Origin: Chara braunii | Lineage: Eukaryota; Streptophyta; Charophyceae; Charales; Characeae | Assembly (NCBI GenBank): GCA_003427395.1 | Contig: BFEA01000217.1 | Location: forward strand, 1,792,757-1,829,452 | DNA length: 36,696 nucleotides | Reading direction: 5' to 3' | Shown here: positions 8,791-17,369 of the stretch, piece after piece | Position numbering within the stretch: position 1 is the first letter of the stretch | Layout: each line of letters begins with the position of its first letter | Position numbers and translations under genes: made by a program | Notes under the pieces: model-generated | What the model was told of the DNA's origin: nothing | Seen by the model: only the letters and a program-made list of their open reading frames with translations | The model's database searches: none

Positions 8791-8843
8791 ACCAAGACCC
8801 TCCTGGTCTTGGTGTNCNTTGTGCCCTTNGAGACACCAAGGGC
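8791..8843 (+). other. Overlapping alternative hairpins in the leader
   Basis: ACCAAGACC (8791-8799) pairs with GGTCTTGGT (8805-8813) around a 5-base loop. CTTGGTGT (8808-8815) can instead pair with ACACCAAG (8833-8840). GCCCTT (8823-8828) can pair with AAGGGC (8838-8843). The stems are mutually exclusive. Three N bases lie in the segment (8816, 8818, 8829). Confidence 0.5.
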
Positions 8844-8844
8844 C

Positions 8845-9260
8845 AGGTATCACTCCCTTCTCCCCTCTCCCTCTACTAACCCACTCTCCCTACCTCTCCT
8901 CTCTCCTCTTACTCACCCCTTCTCTTTCCCCCACCTTCCACTGCATCTTTACTCTCCTCCTTTTATCTTCCCCACCCCACCTTTCTCCCAACACCCATTC
9001 TTTAACTCCCCTTCTTTTATTTCTTTCTTTTCTTCCTCCTTTTCTCTTTGCTACTTGATCCCTGTCCACCTTTCCCCATCCCTCCTTTCCCCCAACTACC
9101 ACCACCCCATCCCCCTACCTCCCACTTCATCTTTTTCTCTCCCCCCACCTATTTCTTTCTTTTCTCCCTCACTTTTCATTCCCCTTCCCCCCTACTTCGA
9201 AAATTTCTCTGTTTTTCTTCTTTCCACCTCTCTTTTGATTTATCTTTTCTCTTTTTTTAA
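8845..9260 (+). other. Polypyrimidine tract in the leader
   Basis: More than 400 bases are almost entirely C and T, grading from C-rich to T-rich. Frames here are open only because of low complexity. The tract might bind pyrimidine-tract proteins or act as splice-acceptor context; neither is demonstrated. Confidence 0.7.
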
Positions 9261-9500
9261 AAATGCGAAATATCTTCTTTCCCACCTTCTTTTCTTATTT
9301 TTTGATTTATTTAATTTATTTTTCTATTTATTCTGAAAAATTTCATTTTCTCTAAGGCAACCCTAAATCTGATAAGTTAGTTTTCTCATCTTCTTCCCCA
9401 CCCTCTTTTCTTATTTTTTTGATTTGTTTTATTTATTTTTACTTATTCTGAAAATTCTTGGCGGCAACCCTAAATCTGATTAGGTGTTAGCCTTTCTTGC

Positions 9501-9830
9501 TTTCCGCACACGTTTTGACCCCGTGGGGGTAACGAAGTGCTGCCGAAATTTTCTGATTTTCTCTTACTTAGTCTTTTCGGCACACTTCGACCCCATGGGG
9601 GTAACGAAATGCTGTCAAAATTTTAGAAAAATCAGATAACCCATTTCTCCCCACCTCCTCACACACTTATTTACTTATTTATTTATTTATTATTTATTTA
9701 TTTATTTTCTGAAATTTCTTTTTTATTTATTTATTTGCGGCATCTCTAGTGTGCACACCTCGGTCTCTCCCTTTCCCTTGGCACATTCTTGACCCCGTGG
9801 GGGGTAGGGAAATGTTGCCGAAAATTTCAA
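9501..9830 (+). repeat. Three copies of a structured hairpin motif
   Basis: Copies at 9501-9552, 9574-9625 and 9778-9828 share ACCCC-(3 bases)-GGGGT at the tip, flanking complementary arms (for example GCAC/GTGC, GCA/TGC and GGCA/TGCC) and an outer GCTGCCGAAATTTT-like end. Arm bases differ between copies but still pair. AT-rich sequence and (TTTA)n runs (9664-9720, 9893-9912) separate them. Confidence 0.6.
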
Positions 9831-10032
9831 AAAAATAAATATTGTTTCTCTTCACATCTTTTTACTTTTTTTTAAATTATTTTTATTATTATTTATTTAT
9901 TTATTTATTTTTATTTTCTCTCGAAATCTCGCTGTTTATTTATTTTTCTTTCGTCTCCCCTCCCCCCCTTATGCTTGCTATTTTACTTTCTTGATTAGGT
10001 CACCGGTACCCTACCCTAGCCTTAAACCTCGG

Positions 10033-10070
10033 TTAGGGTTTTCTTAGGGTTTTTGTAGGGTTTAGGGTTC
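10033..10070 (+). promoter_or_regulatory. Telo-box-like cluster
   Basis: Four TAGGGTTT-like units occur in 38 bases (at about 10033, 10044, 10056 and 10062), resembling the plant telomere repeat TTTAGGG. Short telo boxes are common in plant 5' regions. The cluster is too short and irregular to be a telomere remnant. Role in this leader unknown. Confidence 0.4.
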
Positions 10071-10256
10071 CTCAAACCCCCCTCTACTTCCCCGTCCTCT
10101 TCGGGCACCCTGGACCCGAACCACCCCTCCCCCTTTGACGGCGCCCGTGCTAGCCTTGCTAGCGCCGTTCGCCGCTTTCTACCGCGGACTTCCCCCTACG
10201 CCCTCCGCTCACGCGGACCTCTTCTGGCCCCCTCCAGTCCGGTCCGTCATCTCCCC

Positions 10257-10450
10257 ATGGCCGACGGTGCGTCACACGCCGTTGACACGGCGATGACTAG
10301 GGCATCGGACTCCACACCCGTGCCGGCGGACCAGGGCCATCAGCCCCAGGGGGATCTACACACCCTCCTCACCTCCCTCGGGCCCCATGCGGCCCGGGCG
10401 CACAGTCAGCTGCGCCCCTTTCTCCAGGACCTGCGCCGACTTACTCAGCC
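10257..10450 (+). CDS. Possible gag N-terminus in a different frame
   Basis: An ATG at 10257 opens a frame (MADGASHAVDTAMTRASD...) of Ala/Pro/Arg-rich sequence without a recognised domain. The clear capsid-like sequence downstream is in another frame, which is open from about 10300 but has no ATG before 10451. Either a 1- or 2-base indel near 10440 separates the two parts, or gag starts elsewhere. The frame continues to 10766 as an overlap with the capsid frame, and that part is not believed to be coding. Confidence 0.35.
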
Positions 10451-11091
10451 GTGGCACAGGCCTCCGCTCCTCGATCCCATCGCCGCCAAAACGGTGTTGC
10501 ACCACTCATCCGCTTGTCGGACATTGCCTTGTATGACGGTACAGGCATACACGTGTCTCGGTGGCTGCAGTCTGCCNCCCGCACACTCCAGCTCATGGGC
10601 GCCACACCCGAGACGTGGGTGGGTCACCTCTCCACGCGCCTGCGTGGCGGTCCTTTCGAGGCCTGGGAGGATTTCTATGCCTACTCCCTTCGTGAGGGTC
10701 GGACTCCAACCTTCGTGGATTTCCAGGCGTTCCTCGAGAATCGCTTCGGAGTCCGATACGACGTGACTAACGCCTACGAGCGTGTCGTCACTACACGCCG
10801 GTCCAGCGCTGGTGGCGTTGCCGGCCTGGATCACTACATCCAGGTCTTTCAGGACGCCCGCCTCGTTTGCGACGTGGCGTTCCTCCCCGAGGCTGACCTT
10901 ATCGATCGTTTCTTGGTCAGCCTTCCGCTCGAGTACCGCTCCGAGCTATGGCGGTACGAGTTCACATCGGCCCCACAGCCTTACGAGGCCGCCACGGACC
11001 ACCAGCGGATGCGAGCCCGTCTTCACCCCGCCTCCTCCTCCCAGCCCCAGCGCACGGGCTACGCCTCCTCCTCCTCTCACGACACTTCCCA
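10451..11091 (+). CDS. Gag capsid region, cut by an assembly gap
   Basis: About 210 residues read as Ty3/gypsy gag: LSDIALYDGTGIHVSRWLQ, then TWVGHLSTRLRGGPFEAWEDF, FQAFLENRFGVRYD and LDHYIQVFQDARLV, followed by RFLVSLPLEYRSEL. This is the usual gag order of a helix-rich capsid core with conserved Trp and Phe positions. A Ser/Gln/Pro-rich tail runs into the N gap. Gag forms the particle in which reverse transcription occurs. The start shown is a GTG, chosen only as the edge of the clear homology. The C-terminus and most of the zinc knuckle are hidden by the gap. Confidence 0.75.
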
Positions 11092-11691
11092 NNNNNNNNN
11101 NNNNNNNNNNNNNNNNNNNNNNNNNNNNNNNNNNNNNNNNNNNNNNNNNNNNNNNNNNNNNNNNNNNNNNNNNNNNNNNNNNNNNNNNNNNNNNNNNNNN
11201 NNNNNNNNNNNNNNNNNNNNNNNNNNNNNNNNNNNNNNNNNNNNNNNNNNNNNNNNNNNNNNNNNNNNNNNNNNNNNNNNNNNNNNNNNNNNNNNNNNNN
11301 NNNNNNNNNNNNNNNNNNNNNNNNNNNNNNNNNNNNNNNNNNNNNNNNNNNNNNNNNNNNNNNNNNNNNNNNNNNNNNNNNNNNNNNNNNNNNNNNNNNN
11401 NNNNNNNNNNNNNNNNNNNNNNNNNNNNNNNNNNNNNNNNNNNNNNNNNNNNNNNNNNNNNNNNNNNNNNNNNNNNNNNNNNNNNNNNNNNNNNNNNNNN
11501 NNNNNNNNNNNNNNNNNNNNNNNNNNNNNNNNNNNNNNNNNNNNNNNNNNNNNNNNNNNNNNNNNNNNNNNNNNNNNNNNNNNNNNNNNNNNNNNNNNNN
11601 NNNNNNNNNNNNNNNNNNNNNNNNNNNNNNNNNNNNNNNNNNNNNNNNNNNNNNNNNNNNNNNNNNNNNNNNNNNNNNNNNNNNNNNNNNN
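11092..11691. other. Assembly gap (600 N)
   Basis: A run of exactly 600 N hides the gag C-terminus. The round length suggests an estimated gap, so frames across it cannot be trusted. Confidence 1.
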
Positions 11692-12119
11692 TCTGGGCTG
11701 GCGTGGGTGTTTGCGCTGCCGCTTGGACGGTCGCGGTGGCCTTACACTACCGCCCTCGACCGCCACTACGCTGACCTTTCTCGTCAGCGTCGTGCTCAGT
11801 CCCCCCCCGGCGCCTCACGTCCCCGCGGCGCCTCGTAGCCACGGTGCAGTGTACACCTGCGCCTTCCTCAGTAGTGGGTTTCCCGACATCTCCGTCGCGA
11901 TTCGCCCCTCTCGCTATTGGAGTTCAGGTGTCGCAGGACTCGACAGAGTGTACTCAGTCCTCTGTCGCAGTATCGTCTGCGCCTCCGCAGACCACCATCT
12001 CCCCTCCTTCCCCGCCGCGACTACCGACGCGTCGAGCCATTCGCTCAGCCCGTTGCAGCGAGTAGCTTGCTACTCGCGAGGACGTTGTGTCCTCTCTTCT
12101 CGACTTGAGCATGCTCTAG
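11692..12119 (+). pseudogene. Gag zinc-knuckle remnant and gag-protease linker
   Basis: Just after the gap, CLRC followed by LDGR resembles a CCHC zinc knuckle (C-x2-C) whose His and last Cys are lost or out of frame. A Ser/Thr/Pro-rich linker follows (VQCTPAPSSVVGFPTS...). It is in the same frame as protease but contains TAG at 12063-12065 and TAG at 12117-12119. Both would be Gln codons with one C-to-T change, which is inferred. The linker probably belonged to one continuous Gag-Pol frame. Confidence 0.5.
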
Positions 12120-13205
12120 GCTCGTCAGGAGCGACTCACCCTCCATGTCGCTACACTGCGTCGCCTTCTCGCCATCCTCTCTGACCCTGATCGCACCCTC
12201 CCGATCATCCCCGTACGACTCGGGACCTCCACGAGGGTGTACTCAACGCTGTGGGATTCCGGTTCTCAGGGCGACTTCATTCACCCACGCGTGGTGAAGG
12301 AAGCCCGCTTACCCACGACAGGATCTCCAACTCCCATCTCCGTGACCCTAGGGGATGACAAGACCCAGCGCTTCTTCGATCACACGGTCACCGATCTCCC
12401 CTTCTTCCTCACTCTCGAGCCAACTGATCGTTCCCCGGCGTCTCGTCGCCACCGCTCCTTTGCACATTTCGATGTGATGGAGACGGGGTACGACTTCATT
12501 CTCGGCACTCCGTGGTCTCGTCGGTTCCGCAGCACCGAGGCCGATTGGGCGACCAACACTCTCGTTCTCAAAACGACGTGTGGACAAACGTATCACGTAT
12601 GTTTCATAGGTACCACGGCGACACCACGCCCCGATTCTCCTCCCTCGGAGCCTTCAGTGCCCACACCATCTCCCTCTATGACTGTCACCTCGCCTCGGCA
12701 GTTCGCTCACTTCATTCGACAGGACGACGTCACCTTCTTTATGGTGGACGTGACGGATCTCTTACACTATGATCCACCCTGTCCCGACNCCGAGCTCATC
12801 CCTCTGGANCCAGATCCNCCCTCNATCTCCATGGCTCNCATCTCTACTTCCGTNCCTCCGCCGTCCGTCGAGTCCACCCCGCCGTCGCGCGCTGACGCTG
12901 ACGCTGAGGAACTCGCACGATATACGGCTGACTTGGAGCCCACAGTTCGTGACCTCATCCGAGAGTACCTCGACGTTTTTCCATCGTCGTTTTCGTACGC
13001 CGGCATCCCACCGATGCGTGACGTCGAGCACTCCATTCAGCTCGTGCCTGACTATCGTGTTCACCACCAGGCACCCTACAGACTCTCGATCCCCGAGGCC
13101 GCCGAACTCGAGCGTCAGCTTGAGGAGCTTCTGAGACTGGGTTTCATTAATCCCAGCAACTCCCCGTGGGGTGCACCCGCCTCTTTGCTCGCAAAGCGGA
13201 TGTAA
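12120..13205 (+). CDS. Aspartic protease and N-terminal RT (pol, first part)
   Basis: The open frame begins after the TAG at 12117 with a helix (QERLTLHVATLRRLLAIL). The retropepsin follows: TLWDSGSQGDFIHP with catalytic Asp codon 12255-12257, and the distal FILGTPW block near 12495-12515. A Pro/Ser linker (12620-12900, with N bases) leads to a Pol linker ending in VFPSSFSYAGIPPMRDVEHSIQLVP and the RT fingers (YRLSIPEAAELERQLEELLRLGFI, then SNSPWGAP). The frame ends at TAA 13203-13205, because one base is missing near 13183; the RT continues in the frame of 13166. Protease matures the polyprotein. Its active-site motif Asp-Ser-Gly is intact here, unlike in the decayed element at 1257. Confidence 0.85.
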   Translation, partial: ARQERLTLHVATLRRLLAILSDPDRTLPIIPVRLGTSTRVYSTLWDSGSQGDFIHPRVVKEARLPTTGSPTPISVTLGDDKTQRFFDHTVTDLPFFLTLEPTDRSPASRRHRSFAHFDVMETGYDFILGTPWSRRFRSTEADWATNTLVLKTTCGQTYHVCFIGTTATPRPDSPPSEPSVPTPSPSMTVTSPRQFAHFIRQDDVTFFMVDVTDLLHYDPPCPDXELIPLXPDXPXISMAXISTSXPPPSVESTPPSRADADAEELARYTADLEPTVRDLIREYLDVFPSSFSYAGIPPMRDVEHSIQLVPDYRVHHQAPYRLSIPEAAELERQLEELLRLGFINPSNSPWGAPASLLAKRM

Positions 13206-14548
13206 CTCTTCGTCTTTGCATCGACTACCGCGGTCGCAACCGCTACACGGTTAAGAACAGCTATCCCATGCCTCGTTCCGATGAGTTGTTCGACCCCCTA
13301 GCAAGCAACCGCTTCTTTACGAAGATTGATCTTCGTAGCAGTTACCATCAGATCTGCGTCGCTGCAGCCGACCAGCCGAAGACAGCGTTCCGATCGCGAT
13401 TCGGTCACTACGAGTTCACGGTGATGCCATTTGGCCTCACCAACGCACCCGCTACCTTCCAAAGGGCGATGAACGACATCTTCAGGGACATCCTGGAGCA
13501 GTACGCTCTCGTCTACCTCGACGATATCTTGATCTATAGTCATACACTTGAGGAGCATCTCAGACACCTCCGCGACGTCCTTGACCGCTTGCGCAGACAT
13601 GGCTTCTACGCCAAGCTAAGCAAGTGTCGCCTTGCCCAGCACAAAGTGGATTTCTTAGGACACTACGTGTCTGACCAAGGTCTCCACATGGATGAGGCGA
13701 AGATCACTGCTATTGCGGAGTGGCCCGCTCCCACATCCGCTAAGCATCTTCGCAGTTTCCTAGGCCTGACCAGCTACTATAGTAACTTCATCCGGGGATA
13801 TGTTAGGTATTCCTACGTACTTACCTCCACCCTCCTCCGGAAGAATCCACCCTGGGCTTGGACACCCCTCCACGAAGACGCCTTCCGCGCCCTCAAGAAG
13901 GCAGGGACATGCGCACCGGTTCTTCATCTACCCGATTTTGACCACCCTTTTATCCTTACCACCAATGCGTCAGACTTCGCTGTAGGAGCAGTGCTTTCTC
14001 AGGTCTTCCCCTCATCTCCTGATTCCTCTCATCCTCGTATCCCTCGCTTCCTACCACCTACCCCTACCACTGCTTCCCGACTGACTGCTACTCGTCCAGC
14101 TACTAACGAACCTTCTATTGACTATTCTACTACCATCGCCGAGGACGGCACTATCGAGTCTCGCTCAAGTGATTGTCCCATAGTCTTCTACTTCCGTCAG
14201 CTCCTGCCCGCCGAGATAAACTACACTGCTGATGAACGTGAGGTTCTCGTAGTAGTTTATGCCGCTCGACACTGGCGTCACTACCTGCACGGGGCACCAT
14301 TCACGGTGCGCACGGACAACTCTGTTGTCCAGGCTTTTCTGACAAAGCTGAAGCTCATTCCTCGACAGGCTCGCTGGTGGCGCGACCTATCCAAGTTTAG
14401 TTTCACCACTGAGCACATCAAGGGTGAGACTAATCGGGTCACAGATGCCCTATCCCGGCGCCCTGACCACGACCAGGAGCACATCCAGCTCTCTTCCATC
14501 TCGGTCACCAGCGTCCACCACTCGGTGATCGACGAGTTTCGCACTTAG
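13166..14548 (+). CDS. Reverse transcriptase and RNase H (pol, second part)
   Basis: The RT palm carries LCIDYRGRN, the FTKIDLRSSYHQI motif with its catalytic Asp, VMPFGLTNAPATFQRAM and YLDD (13514-13525), then FLGH and the connection domain (RSFLGLTSYYSNFI). RNase H starts at about 13945. Its first catalytic Asp is Asn (codon 13964-13966 AAT, in TTNASD), while the Glu in ADEREVL, the Asp in VRTDN and the Asp in TDALSRR are present. An unusual insert of about 60 Ser/Thr/Pro-rich residues (14002-14180) separates the first strand of RNase H from the rest. The apparent start is only where the frame becomes legible after the 1-base deletion at about 13183. TAG 14546-14548 ends it; integrase follows in the same frame. 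Confidence 0.9.
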   Translation: MGCTRLFARKADVTLRLCIDYRGRNRYTVKNSYPMPRSDELFDPLASNRFFTKIDLRSSYHQICVAAADQPKTAFRSRFGHYEFTVMPFGLTNAPATFQRAMNDIFRDILEQYALVYLDDILIYSHTLEEHLRHLRDVLDRLRRHGFYAKLSKCRLAQHKVDFLGHYVSDQGLHMDEAKITAIAEWPAPTSAKHLRSFLGLTSYYSNFIRGYVRYSYVLTSTLLRKNPPWAWTPLHEDAFRALKKAGTCAPVLHLPDFDHPFILTTNASDFAVGAVLSQVFPSSPDSSHPRIPRFLPPTPTTASRLTATRPATNEPSIDYSTTIAEDGTIESRSSDCPIVFYFRQLLPAEINYTADEREVLVVVYAARHWRHYLHGAPFTVRTDNSVVQAFLTKLKLIPRQARWWRDLSKFSFTTEHIKGETNRVTDALSRRPDHDQEHIQLSSISVTSVHHSVIDEFRT

Positions 14549-16189
14549 TACCGCCACTGCCCCGACTATCGCGACAGCCACACGACCCTTCGGAGTGGCA
14601 AGACTGTCCCGAACTACTCTCTCGGGGACAACGGTCTTGTGTACTGGCACGGTGCACAGGGCACCAGAGAGCCCCGTATTTGCGTTCCTTCCACTGGACA
14701 GCTACGTGTCCGAGCAGTAGCAGAGTTCCATGACCAGGCAGTTGCCGGTCATATGGGCTTCCACAAGACGTTGGCTCGTATGAGCCGCCTGTACGTCTGG
14801 CCGAAGCGCAAGGACTTTGTGAAGGAGTACGTCGCAGAGTGTCCCACCTGTCAGGAGGTGAACACTGCGAACCACCTACCTTGTGGTTTGCTCCAGCCTC
14901 TTCCTATCCCTGAGGGTCGTTGGCAGTCCATCTCGATGGACTTTATCGGGCCTCTTCGACCTCCGACCCCCCGCGGTCATGATGCTATCCTGGTCGTCAC
15001 CGACCGCTTCACGAAGGGTGCACACTTTGTTCCGTGGCGCTATGCCATCAGTGCACGTGAGGTCGCCGACATCGTATTTGACCGAGTCGTGCGTGACCAC
15101 GGCTTACCTCTGAGCATCATATCTGTCCGTGACCCGCGCTTTACCAGCCGATTCTGGCGACGGCTCCACGAGATGTACGACACTCAGCTCCGCTTCTCCG
15201 TGTCTTACCATCCTCAGACTGATGGTCAGATCGAGAATACGAACAGGACTCTCGGGGATATTTTTCGAAAGATTGTTCGTGACGACCAGCAGTGGGATCT
15301 ACAACTTGCCCACGCGGAGATAGCCTACAACCACGTCGTCTCGCCAGCCACGGGGATGTCGCCTTACTATTGCGACCTCGGCTATCACCCGCGTGTTCCC
15401 GCGGCCTTCCTTCGACCGTCCCAGATGCACCCCGACATGAGTTGTCCCGCGCTGGATGCTTGGGTTGCACACATGACGTCGATTATGAAGACTGCACATG
15501 AGCACATAGCCGCTTCCCAGACTCGCATGGCAGCACGTGCGAACCGATCGAGGATGGATCACCCATTTAAGGTCGGTGATGATGTGCTTATCGACGCCCG
15601 CCACTTACAGCTCGAAGCGGACACGCTTGGCAAGTTTCGGCATCGCTTTTTTGGCCTATGCCGCATCCTCCAGGCCGTCGGTTCTGATACGACATCTAGC
15701 TCGGTGAACTTTCGTGTGAAGCTGCCCGACTACCTACGCCAGGTTCGTGTGCATGATGTCTACCACGTCTCGTTACTGCGTCCTTACCGCAGACCGTCTG
15801 AGCATTTCGCTGGACGACCATACGAGCGCCCTCCACCCATCATGGTGGACAGCCACGAGGAGTTCCTCGTTTCAGACATCATTGGTCGCCGAGTCACCGA
15901 CGACAACCCTCCCCACGTCGAGTATCTCGTACGTTGGAAGGGTTACCCTGATGAGGAGGCTACCTGGGAGCCCCTCGAGCACTTGCAGCACGCTCGCATG
16001 TTGGTGCGTGCCTATGACCGTGCTCGTCGTGCTGGGTTCACTGCTCCTCCTCAGCCCACTAACCCTCCTCCTTCTCCTCCGGCTAAGGAGACCGCTGAAG
16101 TTGAGCCTGCTCCATCTGAGGTAGACCTTGAGCAGCAGCCGGATGCTTCTGAGCGTGCACAGCGCACTCGTCGTCGTCCTGCTCGATAA
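14549..16189 (+). CDS. Integrase with C-terminal chromodomain (pol, third part)
   Basis: This is the same frame as the RT part after the amber codon; the first ATG-like start would be at 14639 (GTG). The zinc module is complete (FHDQAVAGHMGF, then ECPTCQ). In the core the first Asp is in SMDFIGP and the Glu is in DGQIENTN, but the middle Asp position reads Val (codon 15125-15127, GTC, in ISVRDPRF), so strand transfer should fail. The GPY/F-like module follows (FFGLCRI...VHDVYHVSLLRPY). The chromodomain (about 15856-16025) reads EEFLVSDIIGRRV, VEYLVRWKGYPDEEATWEPL with its aromatic residues intact. The tail is Pro/Glu-rich and ends in RRRPAR. The chromodomain would direct integration to marked chromatin. 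Confidence 0.92.
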   Translation, partial: YRHCPDYRDSHTTLRSGKTVPNYSLGDNGLVYWHGAQGTREPRICVPSTGQLRVRAVAEFHDQAVAGHMGFHKTLARMSRLYVWPKRKDFVKEYVAECPTCQEVNTANHLPCGLLQPLPIPEGRWQSISMDFIGPLRPPTPRGHDAILVVTDRFTKGAHFVPWRYAISAREVADIVFDRVVRDHGLPLSIISVRDPRFTSRFWRRLHEMYDTQLRFSVSYHPQTDGQIENTNRTLGDIFRKIVRDDQQWDLQLAHAEIAYNHVVSPATGMSPYYCDLGYHPRVPAAFLRPSQMHPDMSCPALDAWVAHMTSIMKTAHEHIAASQTRMAARANRSRMDHPFKVGDDVLIDARHLQLEADTLGKFRHRFFGLCRILQAVGSDTTSSSVNFRVKLPDYLRQVRVHDVYHVSLLRPYRRPSEHFAGRPYERPPPIMVDSHEEFLVSDIIGRRVTDDNPPHVEYLVRWKGYPDEEATWEPLEHLQHARMLVRAYDRARRAGFTAPPQPTNPPPSPPAKETAEVEPAPSEVDLEQQPDASERAQRTRRRPAR

Positions 16190-16422
16190 GACGATTGACT
16201 CTCACTTACCTTCCCACGTCTTTGACTTCTCAGTATTCCATCCACATCAGTTTTGCTACTTCAGCTCGTCGACGCTGCGGCTCTTCCTCGACGGCATTCC
16301 GGACTTCTCATCGTGGACGTCATCGGCNNCTTCATGGACTTCATCANGATCAGCTCTGCCTACTTCNGACGTNNCCACTCTCTTACCACTCTACCCTGTA
16401 CAGCACCCTGCTTGTGTCGCAT

Positions 16423-16552
16423 GATGGTCTCCCTTTAGCCGGGTTCCTCTGAGTTGGGCTCTCCCTTGGTATACGCATAGGCATCGGGATGGTCTCCCTT
16501 TAGCCGGGTTCCTCTGAGTTGGGCTCTCCCTTGGTATACGCATAGGCATCGG
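16423..16552 (+). repeat. Perfect 65 bp tandem repeat (2 copies)
   Basis: The unit starting gatggtctccctttagcc at 16423-16487 is repeated without visible change at 16488-16552. In an element whose LTRs differ by about 5 percent this is a recent duplication or a collapsed/assembly-derived one. Confidence 0.95.
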
Positions 16553-17002
16553 GACCGTAGCGTTGCCCTGGCTTCCCATCTTACGGATCTAGCTCCGACT
16601 TCCCTCACTTTAGGAGTCATTTGCATGATTCCCTTACCCATCATCTTTCTACCNTTCGCCNGCCCTCACGCCCTAGTTAGGCAGCNCCNCATGCTTCATC
16701 TAGGTGCGCCCANTATACCAGGCTCCCTTGTTCCCTTGCATGGTCGACCCTCCATAGCNGTCACNCCTTAGTCGAGCATTACCCNCCCTGATGGTCTANC
16801 TGTTNGGGTCATTGGTTCTGTTCGCTCCCAGTTCCCTACCCTCATTGAGCCTGATGACATGTGTTTTCCCCTGTCACTATGTGTGGATGCCCTTAGGAGT
16901 TTTCGACCCCTAGGCTGCATTCGCCACCCTCAGAGACCATCCCATCCTTTGGTGTGCGACATACTTCTCATGTGACATCTGGTTGTATTGCTTTGTTGCT
17001 CT

Positions 17003-17176
17003 CAGACTGAGGCTACTGCCTCCGACGTTTCTAGGATTTAGCTGTTCTGCTTTTGTTGTTCTTAGGACTTATACACTAGTCAGTTGTTACCAGACNGAGG
17101 CTAGTGCCTCCAACATTCTAGGATCAAGTTGTCACTACTTTTTACTTTCCTAGGACATGTATGTTAGTTAGTTCCT
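17003..17176 (+). repeat. Degenerate 88 bp tandem repeat with small hairpin
   Basis: The units start cagactgaggctactgcctc (17003) and cagacngaggctagtgcctc (17091). Both continue through a ctaggat segment and a ctaggac or cttaggac segment. Each contains the 5 bp hairpin GAGGC/GCCTC. Confidence 0.7.
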
Positions 17177-17369
17177 TCTACTTTCACTTAGGCTGTTAGC
17201 TGTGACATTGCTGTTTTGTGACATTTTATATCCTAGGTTGCATCGCATGGACTCAGCATGGAGCTTGCTACGCATCCTAAATTACTTAGGTTTTCTTTTC
17301 TTTGGTAGAGTTCCGCTTCTTGGCGGAAGCATGTTTGTATCTAGGCAATCCGTCACAGGCCGAGGATCG

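Larger units (their letters stand above)
8213..10256 (+). other. Long 5' leader of the chromovirus (about 2 kb)
   Basis: There is no gag-like frame over this whole stretch. It divides into a GC-rich block with a 35 bp tandem repeat (8367-8436), a hairpin-dense block (8531-8843), a polypyrimidine tract (about 8845-9260), an AT-rich block with three related hairpins (9501-9830) and TTTA microsatellites, and a telo-box cluster (10033-10070) before the first gag ATG at 10257. Leaders of this length are unusual but known among plant Ty3 elements. The dense secondary structure suggests roles in packaging or translation, which is inference. Confidence 0.7.
16190..17369 (+). other. 3' untranslated region of the chromovirus
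   Basis: There is no frame with family similarity between the integrase stop and the 3' LTR. The region contains scattered N, a perfect 65 bp tandem repeat and a degenerate 88 bp repeat (own entries). Directly before the LTR, CGAGGATCG (17361-17369) is the only purine-rich candidate for a polypurine tract and is weak. Confidence 0.6.

Noticed and set aside
10033-10070. Interstitial telomere
   Set aside because: There are only four irregular TAGGGTTT-like units inside a retrotransposon leader.
10451-12184. A 577-codon frame spanning the N gap
   Set aside because: It is open only because N cannot encode a stop, and the post-gap part is not in the frame of the protease. Only 10451-11091 shows gag similarity.
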